Below are positions 1 through 6,311 of a DNA stretch of 7,258 bases, one piece after another. The stretch comes from Saprospiraceae bacterium (GTDB lineage Bacteria; Bacteroidota; Bacteroidia; Chitinophagales; Saprospiraceae): the NCBI GenBank assembly GCA_013042795.1, contig JABDPK010000092.1, positions 1-7,258 of the forward strand. The letters run 5' to 3'. Made by a program: the position numbers and the translations under genes. Every line of letters starts with the position of its first letter. Position 1 is the first letter of the stretch. Under the pieces are notes generated by a model. The model searched no databases. It was given only the letters and a program-made list of their open reading frames with translations, and was not told where the DNA came from.

Positions 1-674
1 TTGATAATCTTTCCAACAAAATCTCCTTGTTTGAATTTCAGAATTTCCTCTTTGGTAAGCCCAGGAGCAGATTCTGGATGCCAGTGGGCGTGAAAAACGA
101 TATAGATGATGTATGCCAAAACCAAAATCAGCCCCGGTAAGATGGCTGACCTGAACAGGTCTCCCACAGAAACATTAAGGACCGATCCCAATAGAACCAG
201 TACAACGGAAGGTGGAATAATCTGTCCTAGTGTTCCTGAAGAAGCAATGGTTCCTGAAGCCAGTGCCGGATCATATCCACGTTTTAGCATGGTAGGCAGA
301 CTGATCAATCCCATCGTGATGACAGTGGCACCCACGATACCGGTAGAAGCAGCCAGTAAAGCCCCAACTATGACAACGGATACGGCCAATCCACCGTCGA
401 GTCTTCCAAAAAGCATGGACATCGTATCCAACAAACTTTCAGCAAGACCGGATTTTTCGAGCATGATACCCATATAAACAAACAGGGGAACCGCAAGCAA
501 TACATAATTGCTCATGACACCCATTATTCTGGGAGGTAAAGCATGAAAACTGGATGGTTCCAAAAAGAGTATGGCATATATCATTGATAATCCACCAAGT
601 GTAAAAGCAACAGGAAACCCGTATAGGATCAGAACAAGAATACTCAGAAACAATATGATGGCAATGACCTCCAT
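1..674 (-). CDS. dctM: TRAP transporter large permease subunit (DctM/FcbT3-like), 3' end outside the window
   Basis: This is the large membrane subunit of a tripartite ATP-independent periplasmic (TRAP) transporter, which moves a solute across the inner membrane using the sodium or proton gradient. The first 224 residues are visible from ATG at 674, and the frame stays open to the window edge. The family's usual length is above 400 residues, so about half is present. Hydrophobic segments fall at about 4-38, 55-72, 95-125, 138-168 and 174-195. Family hallmarks are NYVLLAVPLFVYMGIMLEKS (56-75), LAASTGIVGATVITMGL (107-123) and SSGTLGQIIPPSVVLVLLG (145-163). The resemblance is closest to the mannitol/chloroaromatic (FcbT3) branch, though the substrate cannot be read from this sequence. 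The start abuts the dctQ stop (TAA then ATG, no gap), so the two are surely co-transcribed and probably translationally coupled. No solute-binding subunit (DctP) is visible; it may lie beyond the left edge or elsewhere. Confidence 0.93.
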   Translation of the reverse strand, partial: MEVIAIILFLSILVLILYGFPVAFTLGGLSMIYAILFLEPSSFHALPPRIMGVMSNYVLLAVPLFVYMGIMLEKSGLAESLLDTMSMLFGRLDGGLAVSVVIVGALLAASTGIVGATVITMGLISLPTMLKRGYDPALASGTIASSGTLGQIIPPSVVLVLLGSVLNVSVGDLFRSAILPGLILVLAYIIYIVFHAHWHPESAPGLTKEEILKFKQGDFVGKII

Positions 675-1184
675 TTATAATTCTTCATTTTTTCCTGTTA
701 TCGTCAGATATGATCTGAAAAACAGGGCAATAGCTTGCAACAGAAGGAGGATGAACCCAAATGTTATTGAAAATTTGATGATAAACCTGTAGGGTAGTCC
801 ACCAGGATCGGGGGATCCTTCATTGATTTGGTATGCATTCATCGCATAATCAAATGAAACATATATGATCATACAGCACCAGGGTATCAGGAATAATAGA
901 CTTCCGATCAGGTTTACCCAGGCTTTGTCGCGATTTGTGAACTTCTCATAAAAAAGATCAACGCGAACATGGCGATGATGCTTCAATGCGTAACCGGCAC
1001 CAAAGAGAAAAATCAGGGCAAACAAATGCCACTCCATTTCCATGATCCATGCTGCCGAATCTTTCAGGAGATACCTGCGAAAAACATCAAAACAAACGAA
1101 AATGACCAGAATAGTAGTCAGCCATGACACCCATTTGCCAATGAATTCATTGATATTATCTACTATTTTGATAAAGGCAAGCAC
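675..1184 (-). CDS. dctQ: TRAP transporter small permease subunit (DctQ/FcbT2-like)
   Basis: This is the small four-helix membrane subunit that pairs with DctM in a TRAP transporter. It has 169 residues, normal for the family. Predicted membrane segments are at about 18-36, 52-67, 91-113 and 136-157. Typical motifs are DVFRRYLL (33-40) after helix 1, EMEWHLFALIFLFGAGYALK (49-68) with its acidic residues entering helix 2, the basic HHRHVRVDLFYE (69-80), and SPDPGGLPYRFIIKF (124-138) before helix 4. The last motif is characteristic of the FcbT2 branch. The only suitable start is GTG at 1184: a frame stop lies about ten codons upstream and no ATG lies between, while the next internal ATG would delete helix 1. 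No Shine-Dalgarno sequence is visible. It is transcribed divergently from the hydrolase gene, and dctM begins at the very next base after its stop. Confidence 0.93.
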   Translation of the reverse strand: MLAFIKIVDNINEFIGKWVSWLTTILVIFVCFDVFRRYLLKDSAAWIMEMEWHLFALIFLFGAGYALKHHRHVRVDLFYEKFTNRDKAWVNLIGSLLFLIPWCCMIIYVSFDYAMNAYQINEGSPDPGGLPYRFIIKFSITFGFILLLLQAIALFFRSYLTITGKNEEL

Positions 1185-1234
1185 AACGGATTTGAAATTA
1201 GAGAATATTTCTCAGCAAGCTGGACAGAAGACAG

Positions 1235-1250
1235 ATATATTTGAATATAT
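1235..1250. repeat. Small perfect inverted repeat in the divergent spacer
   Basis: ATATATT at 1235-1241 is the exact reverse complement of AATATAT at 1244-1250, with a two-base spacer TG. It overlaps the proposed -7 element of the hydrolase gene and lies in the only spacer between the hydrolase and the TRAP genes. It could be a regulator's operator, but 7-base AT-only arms are also expected by chance in such sequence. Confidence 0.35.
1236..1243 (+). promoter_or_regulatory. Bacteroidota-type -7 promoter element for the hydrolase gene
   Basis: The octamer TATATTTG matches the Bacteroidota -7 consensus TAnnTTTG exactly. It sits 20 bases before the ATG at 1264, which would give a very short leader of roughly 10-15 bases. 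No TTTG is visible at the expected -33 distance, so only half of the canonical promoter is present. The match is in AT-rich sequence and could be chance. Confidence 0.45.
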
Positions 1251-1263
1251 ATAGTTTCATAGG

Positions 1264-2223
1264 ATGAAGAATTTTTTCATAAAGCTTTTTGTTACCCTTT
1301 CAGTATTGTTAATACTTTCATGTAAAACACAAGAAAAATCCATTGAGCATAATCCTTTCACAGCTGACCAGGACCTGGAAATACAGGTAGAGGATACAAT
1401 CTTTTTAAGCGGAACACTATCATTCGCCAATAATTCAGTACTCGCAATAATGATTGCAGGTTCAGGTCCAACAGACCGGAAATGCAACAATGAAACTGGT
1501 TTGAATACAGATGCATTCAGGCTGTTGGCTGATTCTTTGAAATTAAATGGTATTTCTTCATTCAGGTATGATAAAAGGGGGATTGCCAGGAGTACACCGG
1601 TTCATGAATCCCAGATGGTTATTGGTGATCTGGTTAATGATGTCTTAAAAATTGTAAGGTTTTTTGAAGGTCATTTTGATCGAATTGTCCTGATTGGTCA
1701 TTCGGAAGGTGCATTGATTACAAAAGCAGCGGCACATCAAACCAAAGAGGTAGATGGCATTGTTCTCTTGTGTGGAATCAGCACAACCCTGGATAAAATT
1801 ATTGAAGACCAGTTGGCACGATACCCGAGATTGCTTGAACTTGCGATCGTTCACCTGGATGAAATCAGAGATAACAAAGCGCTTTCTGAAGTTCATGTCA
1901 TGTTGAGGTCATTGTTTCGGGAAAGCGTTGTTCCATATCTCAAGTCGGCATTTGACCTGGACCCCATAGAGGAAATTTCCAAGGTAAAACAAGATATTAT
2001 GATTGTGGGAGGACGTTGTGATGTCCAGGTTCCACCCAACCATGCAGATAGCCTTAAAGCTTATTCTGAACACGCTACAAAATTCATATACGAGGATATG
2101 GGACATTGCCTAAAGCATATTGGAGATGATTGCATGTTAAATGCTGAATCTTATTCAAATCCTGAGATTCCGCTGCATTCTCAAATGACAAGGGATATTG
2201 TGGTATTTATTTCTAATCAATAA
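1264..2223 (+). CDS. Lipoprotein alpha/beta hydrolase (serine hydrolase family)
   Basis: This is a predicted lipid-anchored serine hydrolase, probably an esterase or peptidase-like enzyme; the substrate is unknown. It has 319 residues. The N-terminus is a lipoprotein signal with a lipobox, LILSC, ending at Cys20, so the mature enzyme is on the outer face of the inner membrane or in the outer membrane. The alpha/beta hydrolase core shows an oxyanion-side motif IAGSGPTDR (64-72), the strand-turn RYDKRGIARS (101-110), and the nucleophile elbow GHSEG (145-149) with Ser147. The probable acid is Asp253 (GGRCDVQVP, 249-257) and the probable catalytic His is His281 (DMGHCLKH, 278-285). The triad is therefore complete. 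Unusually for this fold it carries five cysteines after the anchor (74, 170, 252, 282, 290), two of them directly beside the acid and the His. The ATG at 1264 gives a well-formed signal peptide. It stands alone on its strand and ends 5 bases from the convergent metallopeptidase-like gene. Confidence 0.88.
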   Translation: MKNFFIKLFVTLSVLLILSCKTQEKSIEHNPFTADQDLEIQVEDTIFLSGTLSFANNSVLAIMIAGSGPTDRKCNNETGLNTDAFRLLADSLKLNGISSFRYDKRGIARSTPVHESQMVIGDLVNDVLKIVRFFEGHFDRIVLIGHSEGALITKAAAHQTKEVDGIVLLCGISTTLDKIIEDQLARYPRLLELAIVHLDEIRDNKALSEVHVMLRSLFRESVVPYLKSAFDLDPIEEISKVKQDIMIVGGRCDVQVPPNHADSLKAYSEHATKFIYEDMGHCLKHIGDDCMLNAESYSNPEIPLHSQMTRDIVVFISNQ

Positions 2224-2228
2224 GATTC

Positions 2229-2822
2229 TCAGGCATTTTTGAATTGTTGCCACCATGCCAGGATTTTCTCTTTTTTAAACTTCTCATCAATATTTACTTC
2301 CAATAATTTTTGCAAAGCTTCAGGGCTAATGCATGAATTCACAAAACTGTTAAATCTCGTATATTCTTTTGATACCTGTTCAGCTTCAGCTTCAAGAGAA
2401 GATCCGTCGTGTCCATATCTCATGTATTCATAAGCAAATACGAGCAAGTACCAGAATAACCAGCCATACTTTTGAGTATGCTTGATATGACCAATTTCAT
2501 GCGCACAAAGTCTCATCCAGGATTGGTGTGCATTGGCATAGGCTGCCCTGCCATATTTGTCAGAATCATTAGAAAAGAAATTTTCGGTCAGGGTAATACT
2601 TTGCCAGTTTTTACTTCCCAGGGTAATGGCTCCGCCTCCATGAACAGCACGATACAATGGTATAAATCTGAGAAATGTTCTTGGATAAATTTTAGTGGCC
2701 ATGATCATCTCCTCACTAATACCTGAACAAAGACTAAAAATATAGGCGACTGCCGGACTAAACTTAAAAACATTGATTTTGTCATTCAATGGTTGGACGA
2801 TATGTTCAGGGTATGTAAACAT
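2229..2822 (-). CDS. HExxH-motif protein, putative zinc metallopeptidase
   Basis: I do not recognise this 197-residue protein as a named family. Its central motif CAHEIGHIKH (106-115) is a classic zinc-binding HExxH site with His108 and His112 as ligands and Glu109 as the general base. An acidic stretch SLEAEAEQ (142-149), 30-odd residues downstream, could supply the third ligand as in gluzincin-like enzymes. The arrangement recalls DUF4157-type domains, but that is a motif-level resemblance only. Between them lies an aromatic hydrophobic stretch (121-133) that may be a helix packed on the site or a membrane-associated segment. There is no signal peptide, so a cytoplasmic location is likely. 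The ATG at 2822 follows the hemW stop with no gap, so the two are almost certainly one transcript with coupled translation. Whether it acts as a protease is untested. Confidence 0.72.
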   Translation of the reverse strand: MFTYPEHIVQPLNDKINVFKFSPAVAYIFSLCSGISEEMIMATKIYPRTFLRFIPLYRAVHGGGAITLGSKNWQSITLTENFFSNDSDKYGRAAYANAHQSWMRLCAHEIGHIKHTQKYGWLFWYLLVFAYEYMRYGHDGSSLEAEAEQVSKEYTRFNSFVNSCISPEALQKLLEVNIDEKFKKEKILAWWQQFKNA

Positions 2823-3944
2823 TTATTCTATGAACAGATCTGCAATGATAGAATCCGAGGTAAGCCAGGCTTCTTCAGTCATAATATAGCGACCATTCCT
2901 TAATTTGATATGACCTGCCTCCAGGTGATTATTCAAATGATGTTCAAGGTCCTTATTGGTTTTGAGCTTCTCATTAACATAGGTTTCGTCGCAACCCCAC
3001 ATCGTCCTCAATCCTGTCATCAGGTATTCATTAAATGTGTCAGTTTCAGATAATTTTTCCTTTTCTACCGGTACAATATCATGTGCCAGGCTGTCAATGT
3101 ATTTCTTATTGTTACTGACGTTCCAGTATCTGTTGAATCCGTTGAATGAGTGGGATGAAGGGCCAATGCCCAGGTATTTCAAACCTTTCCAATAACTTGT
3201 GTTATGAATGGCAAAATGGTTTTCTAAGGCATAGTTAGAAATTTCGTAGTGTATAAAACCCTTAGCTGAAAGGAAACGACGACATATATCATATTGTTCC
3301 TGTATAGCTTTCTCGTCGGGATTAACTTCTTTACCTGTTTTGACGAAATGTCCGAGTGCTGTTTTATCTTCTACCGTCAGGGCATAACATGAAAGGTGCT
3401 TTATGCCATATTCCATGGCCATTGACAAATTATTTTCCCACATTTCGTTCGTTGTTGTCGGACTGCCAAAGATGAGATCGATATTCAAATTTGTAACACC
3501 TGATTCCATAGCATCTCTGATGACCTGGTGTGCCTGGCCACTGTTGTGCGACCTGTTCATCCATTCCAGGTCTCTGTCATAAAAGGATTGGACTCCAATA
3601 CTTAATCGGTTAACTCCAGACAGTTGCAAGGCCAGGATCTTTTTTTTGTCAAGGTCATCGGGGTTGGCTTCAAGAGTAAGTTCAATGTCAGATTCAACAT
3701 GGAAATATTTATGTATTGTATTCAGGATGCGATCTATTTCGATGGGTTCCAGAATTGAAGGTGTCCCTCCTCCGAAGTAAATGGTATTGATTATTTCTCC
3801 ATCCAGGAATTTATTTTGTAAAATCAATTCCCTGCATATTGCATCAATCATATCATCTTTCAGCCGGAGCGACGTTGAAAAATGGAAATTGCAATAGTGA
3901 CATGCTTTTTTACAGAAAGGGATATGAATATAAATTCCCGCCAT
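2823..3944 (-). CDS. hemW: Radical SAM family haem chaperone HemW
   Basis: HemW is a radical-SAM family protein thought to deliver haem to target apoproteins; it is often mis-annotated as oxygen-independent coproporphyrinogen III oxidase. The 373-residue length is typical. The iron-sulfur motif is CKKACHYCNF with Cys11, Cys15 and Cys18, followed by Phe20, which marks HemW rather than true HemN. GGGTPS (58-63) is the SAM-binding motif. EANPDD (92-97), GVNRLSIGVQSF (110-121), YEISNYA (233-239) and the haem-linked HNTSYW (247-252) all fit the family. The C-terminal wing domain (about 300-373) is complete. The ATG at 3944 puts the HIPFC motif at residues 7-11, as in homologues. It is divergent from the Omp85 gene with only 17 bases between starts, and its stop abuts the HExxH gene. 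A possible -7 promoter element is at 3967-3974. Confidence 0.95.
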   Translation of the reverse strand: MAGIYIHIPFCKKACHYCNFHFSTSLRLKDDMIDAICRELILQNKFLDGEIINTIYFGGGTPSILEPIEIDRILNTIHKYFHVESDIELTLEANPDDLDKKKILALQLSGVNRLSIGVQSFYDRDLEWMNRSHNSGQAHQVIRDAMESGVTNLNIDLIFGSPTTTNEMWENNLSMAMEYGIKHLSCYALTVEDKTALGHFVKTGKEVNPDEKAIQEQYDICRRFLSAKGFIHYEISNYALENHFAIHNTSYWKGLKYLGIGPSSHSFNGFNRYWNVSNNKKYIDSLAHDIVPVEKEKLSETDTFNEYLMTGLRTMWGCDETYVNEKLKTNKDLEHHLNNHLEAGHIKLRNGRYIMTEEAWLTSDSIIADLFIE

Positions 3945-3961
3945 TCGCGTTTATCTTTACA

Positions 3962-5734
3962 ATGTACAAATGTATCTATTTGAGATTTCTAATTATATAT
4001 CTCCTGTTTTTCCTTTCGTCCCTCACAGTTCAACTGAAGGCACAAAGTTTTGAGCTTGAATATATATTTGACCAAACAATTGAAATACCTCGCAAATACC
4101 AGGGCAAAAAACCTTCTTCAATGTTGGAAGCTGCTGGTATGTCTGAAGAAGTAATTACTCATTTACTTGAAAACGATTACCTGGAGGCTACCCTGGATTC
4201 AGTTAACGTAGATACCCTACAATATAGATATCTTGCGCATATTCATACAGGACCGGTTTATAAATTCGAATCACTCAAACTTGATTCAACAGGTCTGTTT
4301 TTTCTTAATGAACTAGGCATTTTACCTCCCGAAACAGCGAATGACTTTCTTTTTGCTCGGGAAAGGATTTCTGATTATTACGCGACAATAGGTTATCCTT
4401 TTGCAAAAGTCAGGTTAAACCAGCTGGAATTGGATCAGGGGAAAATCAATGCACGACTCAGGATAAATGAAGGTCCCAGAATTATAATGGATTCGATTAG
4501 GGTTCATGGCGATGTTAAACTGAGATATGGATACTGGGAAAATTATCTCAATATTGATTTTTCAGAAAGTTACAATCATGAGGATATTATGGATGTTGAG
4601 AACAAGGTTAAAAAATTGACTTTCCTTGAACTTGAGAAAAATCCTGAATTGAGTTTTTTCTATGATTATGCTTCCCTGGATCTGTACGTCAAAAAAAAGA
4701 ACAGTAGCCGGTTTGACCTCATCTTCGGTGTGATTCCAACCAATAGTATCGAAGGTAAACAGCTATTTCTTTCCATGGATTTTACAGCCGAAATGCTCAA
4801 CAGGATGGGATACGGGGAATATCTCTTCATTGATTTTGAACGTTTGCGTCCGGAACAGCAAAAACTCGAGGTTGAATTTAATTATCCCTACCTGCTTGAT
4901 CTTCCCTATGGCCTGGATGCCCACTTCAGTATATTCAGAAACGGGTTTGATTACCAGACGATCAGATCAGATTTAGGAATTCAGTATCTAATCAACAGTA
5001 GTGATTTTCTAAAATTATACTGGAATATTGAATCTTCACGATTGATTGATCTGGATACGACCCGGTTAAAAAACACCATGATGCTGCCGGAAGACCTTGA
5101 TGTCAATATCAATGGAATAGGACTGGAATATTTTTTAACCCGGCTTGATTACAAATTTAATCCCAGGAGAGGCTACCAGTTGCGTGTGAATGCCTCAGGG
5201 GGATTAAGGCGTATCAAGGAAAATCTCGCGATTCTCTCTCTTGGTGATGACAATTTTGATTTTCAGACACTGTATGATGAGCTTGATCTTGAAGAACCCA
5301 GGTTCGAAATACGTACTAATTTATCATGCTATTATCCATTAAAAGACAGGGGTGCATTCGCATTTCATTTAAATGGAGGCTGGAAATATTCAAGTTCACA
5401 GTTAAGGCGAAATGAAAAATTTCAGATCGGTGGAAATAATCTTCTCCGGGGATTTGATGAAGCTTCCATTTTTACGTCATGGTATGGGCTTACAACAATT
5501 GAGTATAGATTGTTGTTATCTAATAATTCATATTTCAGTTTGCCTTTTATAGATTTTGCAATATTGGAGGACACAGAAGGAGATACAAGTTATGCCTTAG
5601 GAATTGGAGGCAGCCTTGGAATAGAAACAAATGTTGGATTGTTTAATTTCTCAATTGCTGTAGGCCGGACTGAAAATGAAGCTTTTGACTTTTCACGACC
5701 AAAAGCACACTTTGGATTTGTATCCTTGTTTTAA
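3962..5734 (+). CDS. Omp85-superfamily outer-membrane protein, TamA/BamA-like
   Basis: This is a predicted outer-membrane beta-barrel of the BamA/TamA (Omp85) superfamily, which inserts or translocates proteins at the outer membrane. From ATG 3962 it has 590 residues, close to TamA length and much shorter than BamA. A signal peptide occupies about 1-28 (hydrophobic core 9-22, likely cleavage after LKA at 25-27). Residues about 30-250 look like POTRA repeats, probably three: NDYLEATLDSV (71-81), then YYATIGYPFAKVRL (139-152) with INEGPRIIMDSIRV (168-181), then a third to about 245. The rest, 250-590, is beta-rich. It carries LLRGFDEAS (494-502), the LRGF form of the conserved loop-6 motif, and ends in Phe after alternating hydrophobics (HFGFVSLF), as a beta-signal does. 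The frame is open upstream to 3839, but that part overlaps hemW antisense and would bury the signal peptide, so 3962 is preferred. The FMN reductase gene follows after 10 bases. Whether it works with a TamB partner cannot be seen here. Confidence 0.88.
   Translation: MYKCIYLRFLIIYLLFFLSSLTVQLKAQSFELEYIFDQTIEIPRKYQGKKPSSMLEAAGMSEEVITHLLENDYLEATLDSVNVDTLQYRYLAHIHTGPVYKFESLKLDSTGLFFLNELGILPPETANDFLFARERISDYYATIGYPFAKVRLNQLELDQGKINARLRINEGPRIIMDSIRVHGDVKLRYGYWENYLNIDFSESYNHEDIMDVENKVKKLTFLELEKNPELSFFYDYASLDLYVKKKNSSRFDLIFGVIPTNSIEGKQLFLSMDFTAEMLNRMGYGEYLFIDFERLRPEQQKLEVEFNYPYLLDLPYGLDAHFSIFRNGFDYQTIRSDLGIQYLINSSDFLKLYWNIESSRLIDLDTTRLKNTMMLPEDLDVNINGIGLEYFLTRLDYKFNPRRGYQLRVNASGGLRRIKENLAILSLGDDNFDFQTLYDELDLEEPRFEIRTNLSCYYPLKDRGAFAFHLNGGWKYSSSQLRRNEKFQIGGNNLLRGFDEASIFTSWYGLTTIEYRLLLSNNSYFSLPFIDFAILEDTEGDTSYALGIGGSLGIETNVGLFNFSIAVGRTENEAFDFSRPKAHFGFVSLF
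3967..3974 (-). promoter_or_regulatory. Possible -7 promoter element for hemW, inside the Omp85 gene
   Basis: Read on the minus strand this octamer is TACATTTG, an exact match to TAnnTTTG, placed 22 bases upstream of the hemW ATG. The implied leader is about 15 bases. No clear TTTG is present at the -33 distance. It lies within codons 2-5 of the divergent Omp85-type gene, so that gene's signal-peptide coding sequence would double as a hemW promoter. Spacing and match are good, but chance occurrence is possible. Confidence 0.45.
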
Positions 5735-5744
5735 ACAAAATTAA

Positions 5745-6311
5745 ATGAAGAAAAGAGTTTTATCATTTGGTGCCAGTACCAGTAGTCGATCAATAAATAA
5801 GCAACTAGCCTGGTATGCTTCTCAACAATTGCAGGATGTGGAGATCGATTATGTTGAGTTAAAAGATTTTGAACTTCCATTGTTTAGTGTTGACCTTGAA
5901 GCTGAAATCGGGCATCCTGAAGCAGCGATACGTTTTAAAGAACATATCAGGAATGCAGATGGAATTTTGATTTCATTTGCAGAACATAATGGAAATTATA
6001 CAGCTGTTTTCAAAAATTTATTCGATTGGATATCAAGAGTTGAAAAAAGTACCTGGCTGGGTAAGCCTATGTTTTTGATGGCTACATCTCCCGGTGGCAG
6101 GGGAGGGCAGGGGGTGCTTGAAATTGCTCGAAAACGTTTCCCGTTCATGGATGGCATTATCGTCACTGAATTTTCATTGCCTTTCTTCAATAAAAATTTT
6201 GATCCTCAGGAAGGTATTCTTAATCAGGAATTGCTCGAAAGATTTGATGAAGCGAAAAATATATTTCTAAGCAGCCTTCAAAAAACCGATCTGCTCCAGG
6301 ACAATGATTAA
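5745..6311 (+). CDS. NAD(P)H-dependent FMN reductase / flavodoxin-fold quinone reductase
   Basis: This is a small cytoplasmic flavoprotein of the NADPH-dependent FMN reductase family, which transfers electrons from NAD(P)H to FMN, quinones or similar acceptors. It has 188 residues, a normal length. The first strand leads into the FMN-phosphate loop GASTSSRSINKQL (9-21). AEHNGNYTAVFKNLFDW (79-95) matches the family's PEYNGS..KNALDW flavin-contact motif, with Glu-His replacing the commoner Glu-Tyr. ATSPGGRGG (113-121) is the isoalloxazine-contact loop after the fourth strand. The physiological acceptor is unknown. It begins 10 bases after the Omp85-type stop and lacks a clear promoter or Shine-Dalgarno sequence, so co-transcription is likely. 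No functional link to outer-membrane assembly is evident. Its stop codon overlaps that of the convergent sulfotransferase-like gene by four bases. Confidence 0.9.
   Translation: MKKRVLSFGASTSSRSINKQLAWYASQQLQDVEIDYVELKDFELPLFSVDLEAEIGHPEAAIRFKEHIRNADGILISFAEHNGNYTAVFKNLFDWISRVEKSTWLGKPMFLMATSPGGRGGQGVLEIARKRFPFMDGIIVTEFSLPFFNKNFDPQEGILNQELLERFDEAKNIFLSSLQKTDLLQDND

Noticed and set aside
106..477. Plus-strand open frame of 123 codons
   Set aside because: It lies antisense within dctM, whose minus-strand translation matches TRAP hallmarks throughout; the plus-strand product is low-complexity and resembles nothing known to me.
1645..2106. Minus-strand open frames inside the hydrolase gene
   Set aside because: They are antisense to a gene with lipobox, GHSEG elbow and complete triad, and show no domain features of their own.
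2224..2228. Terminator between the convergent hydrolase and HExxH genes
   Set aside because: Only five bases separate the stops and no GC-rich hairpin with a T run is visible around them.
3638..3651. Homopolymer run near 3641-3648 within hemW as a possible frameshift site
   Set aside because: The hemW frame is continuous across it and matches the family on both sides, so there is no sign of a frameshift.
3839..3961. In-frame upstream extension of the Omp85-type gene, starting at an ATG at 3839
   Set aside because: It overlaps the start of hemW on the opposite strand, codes for unremarkable residues, and would place a clear signal peptide 41 residues inside the protein. The ATG at 3962 is better.
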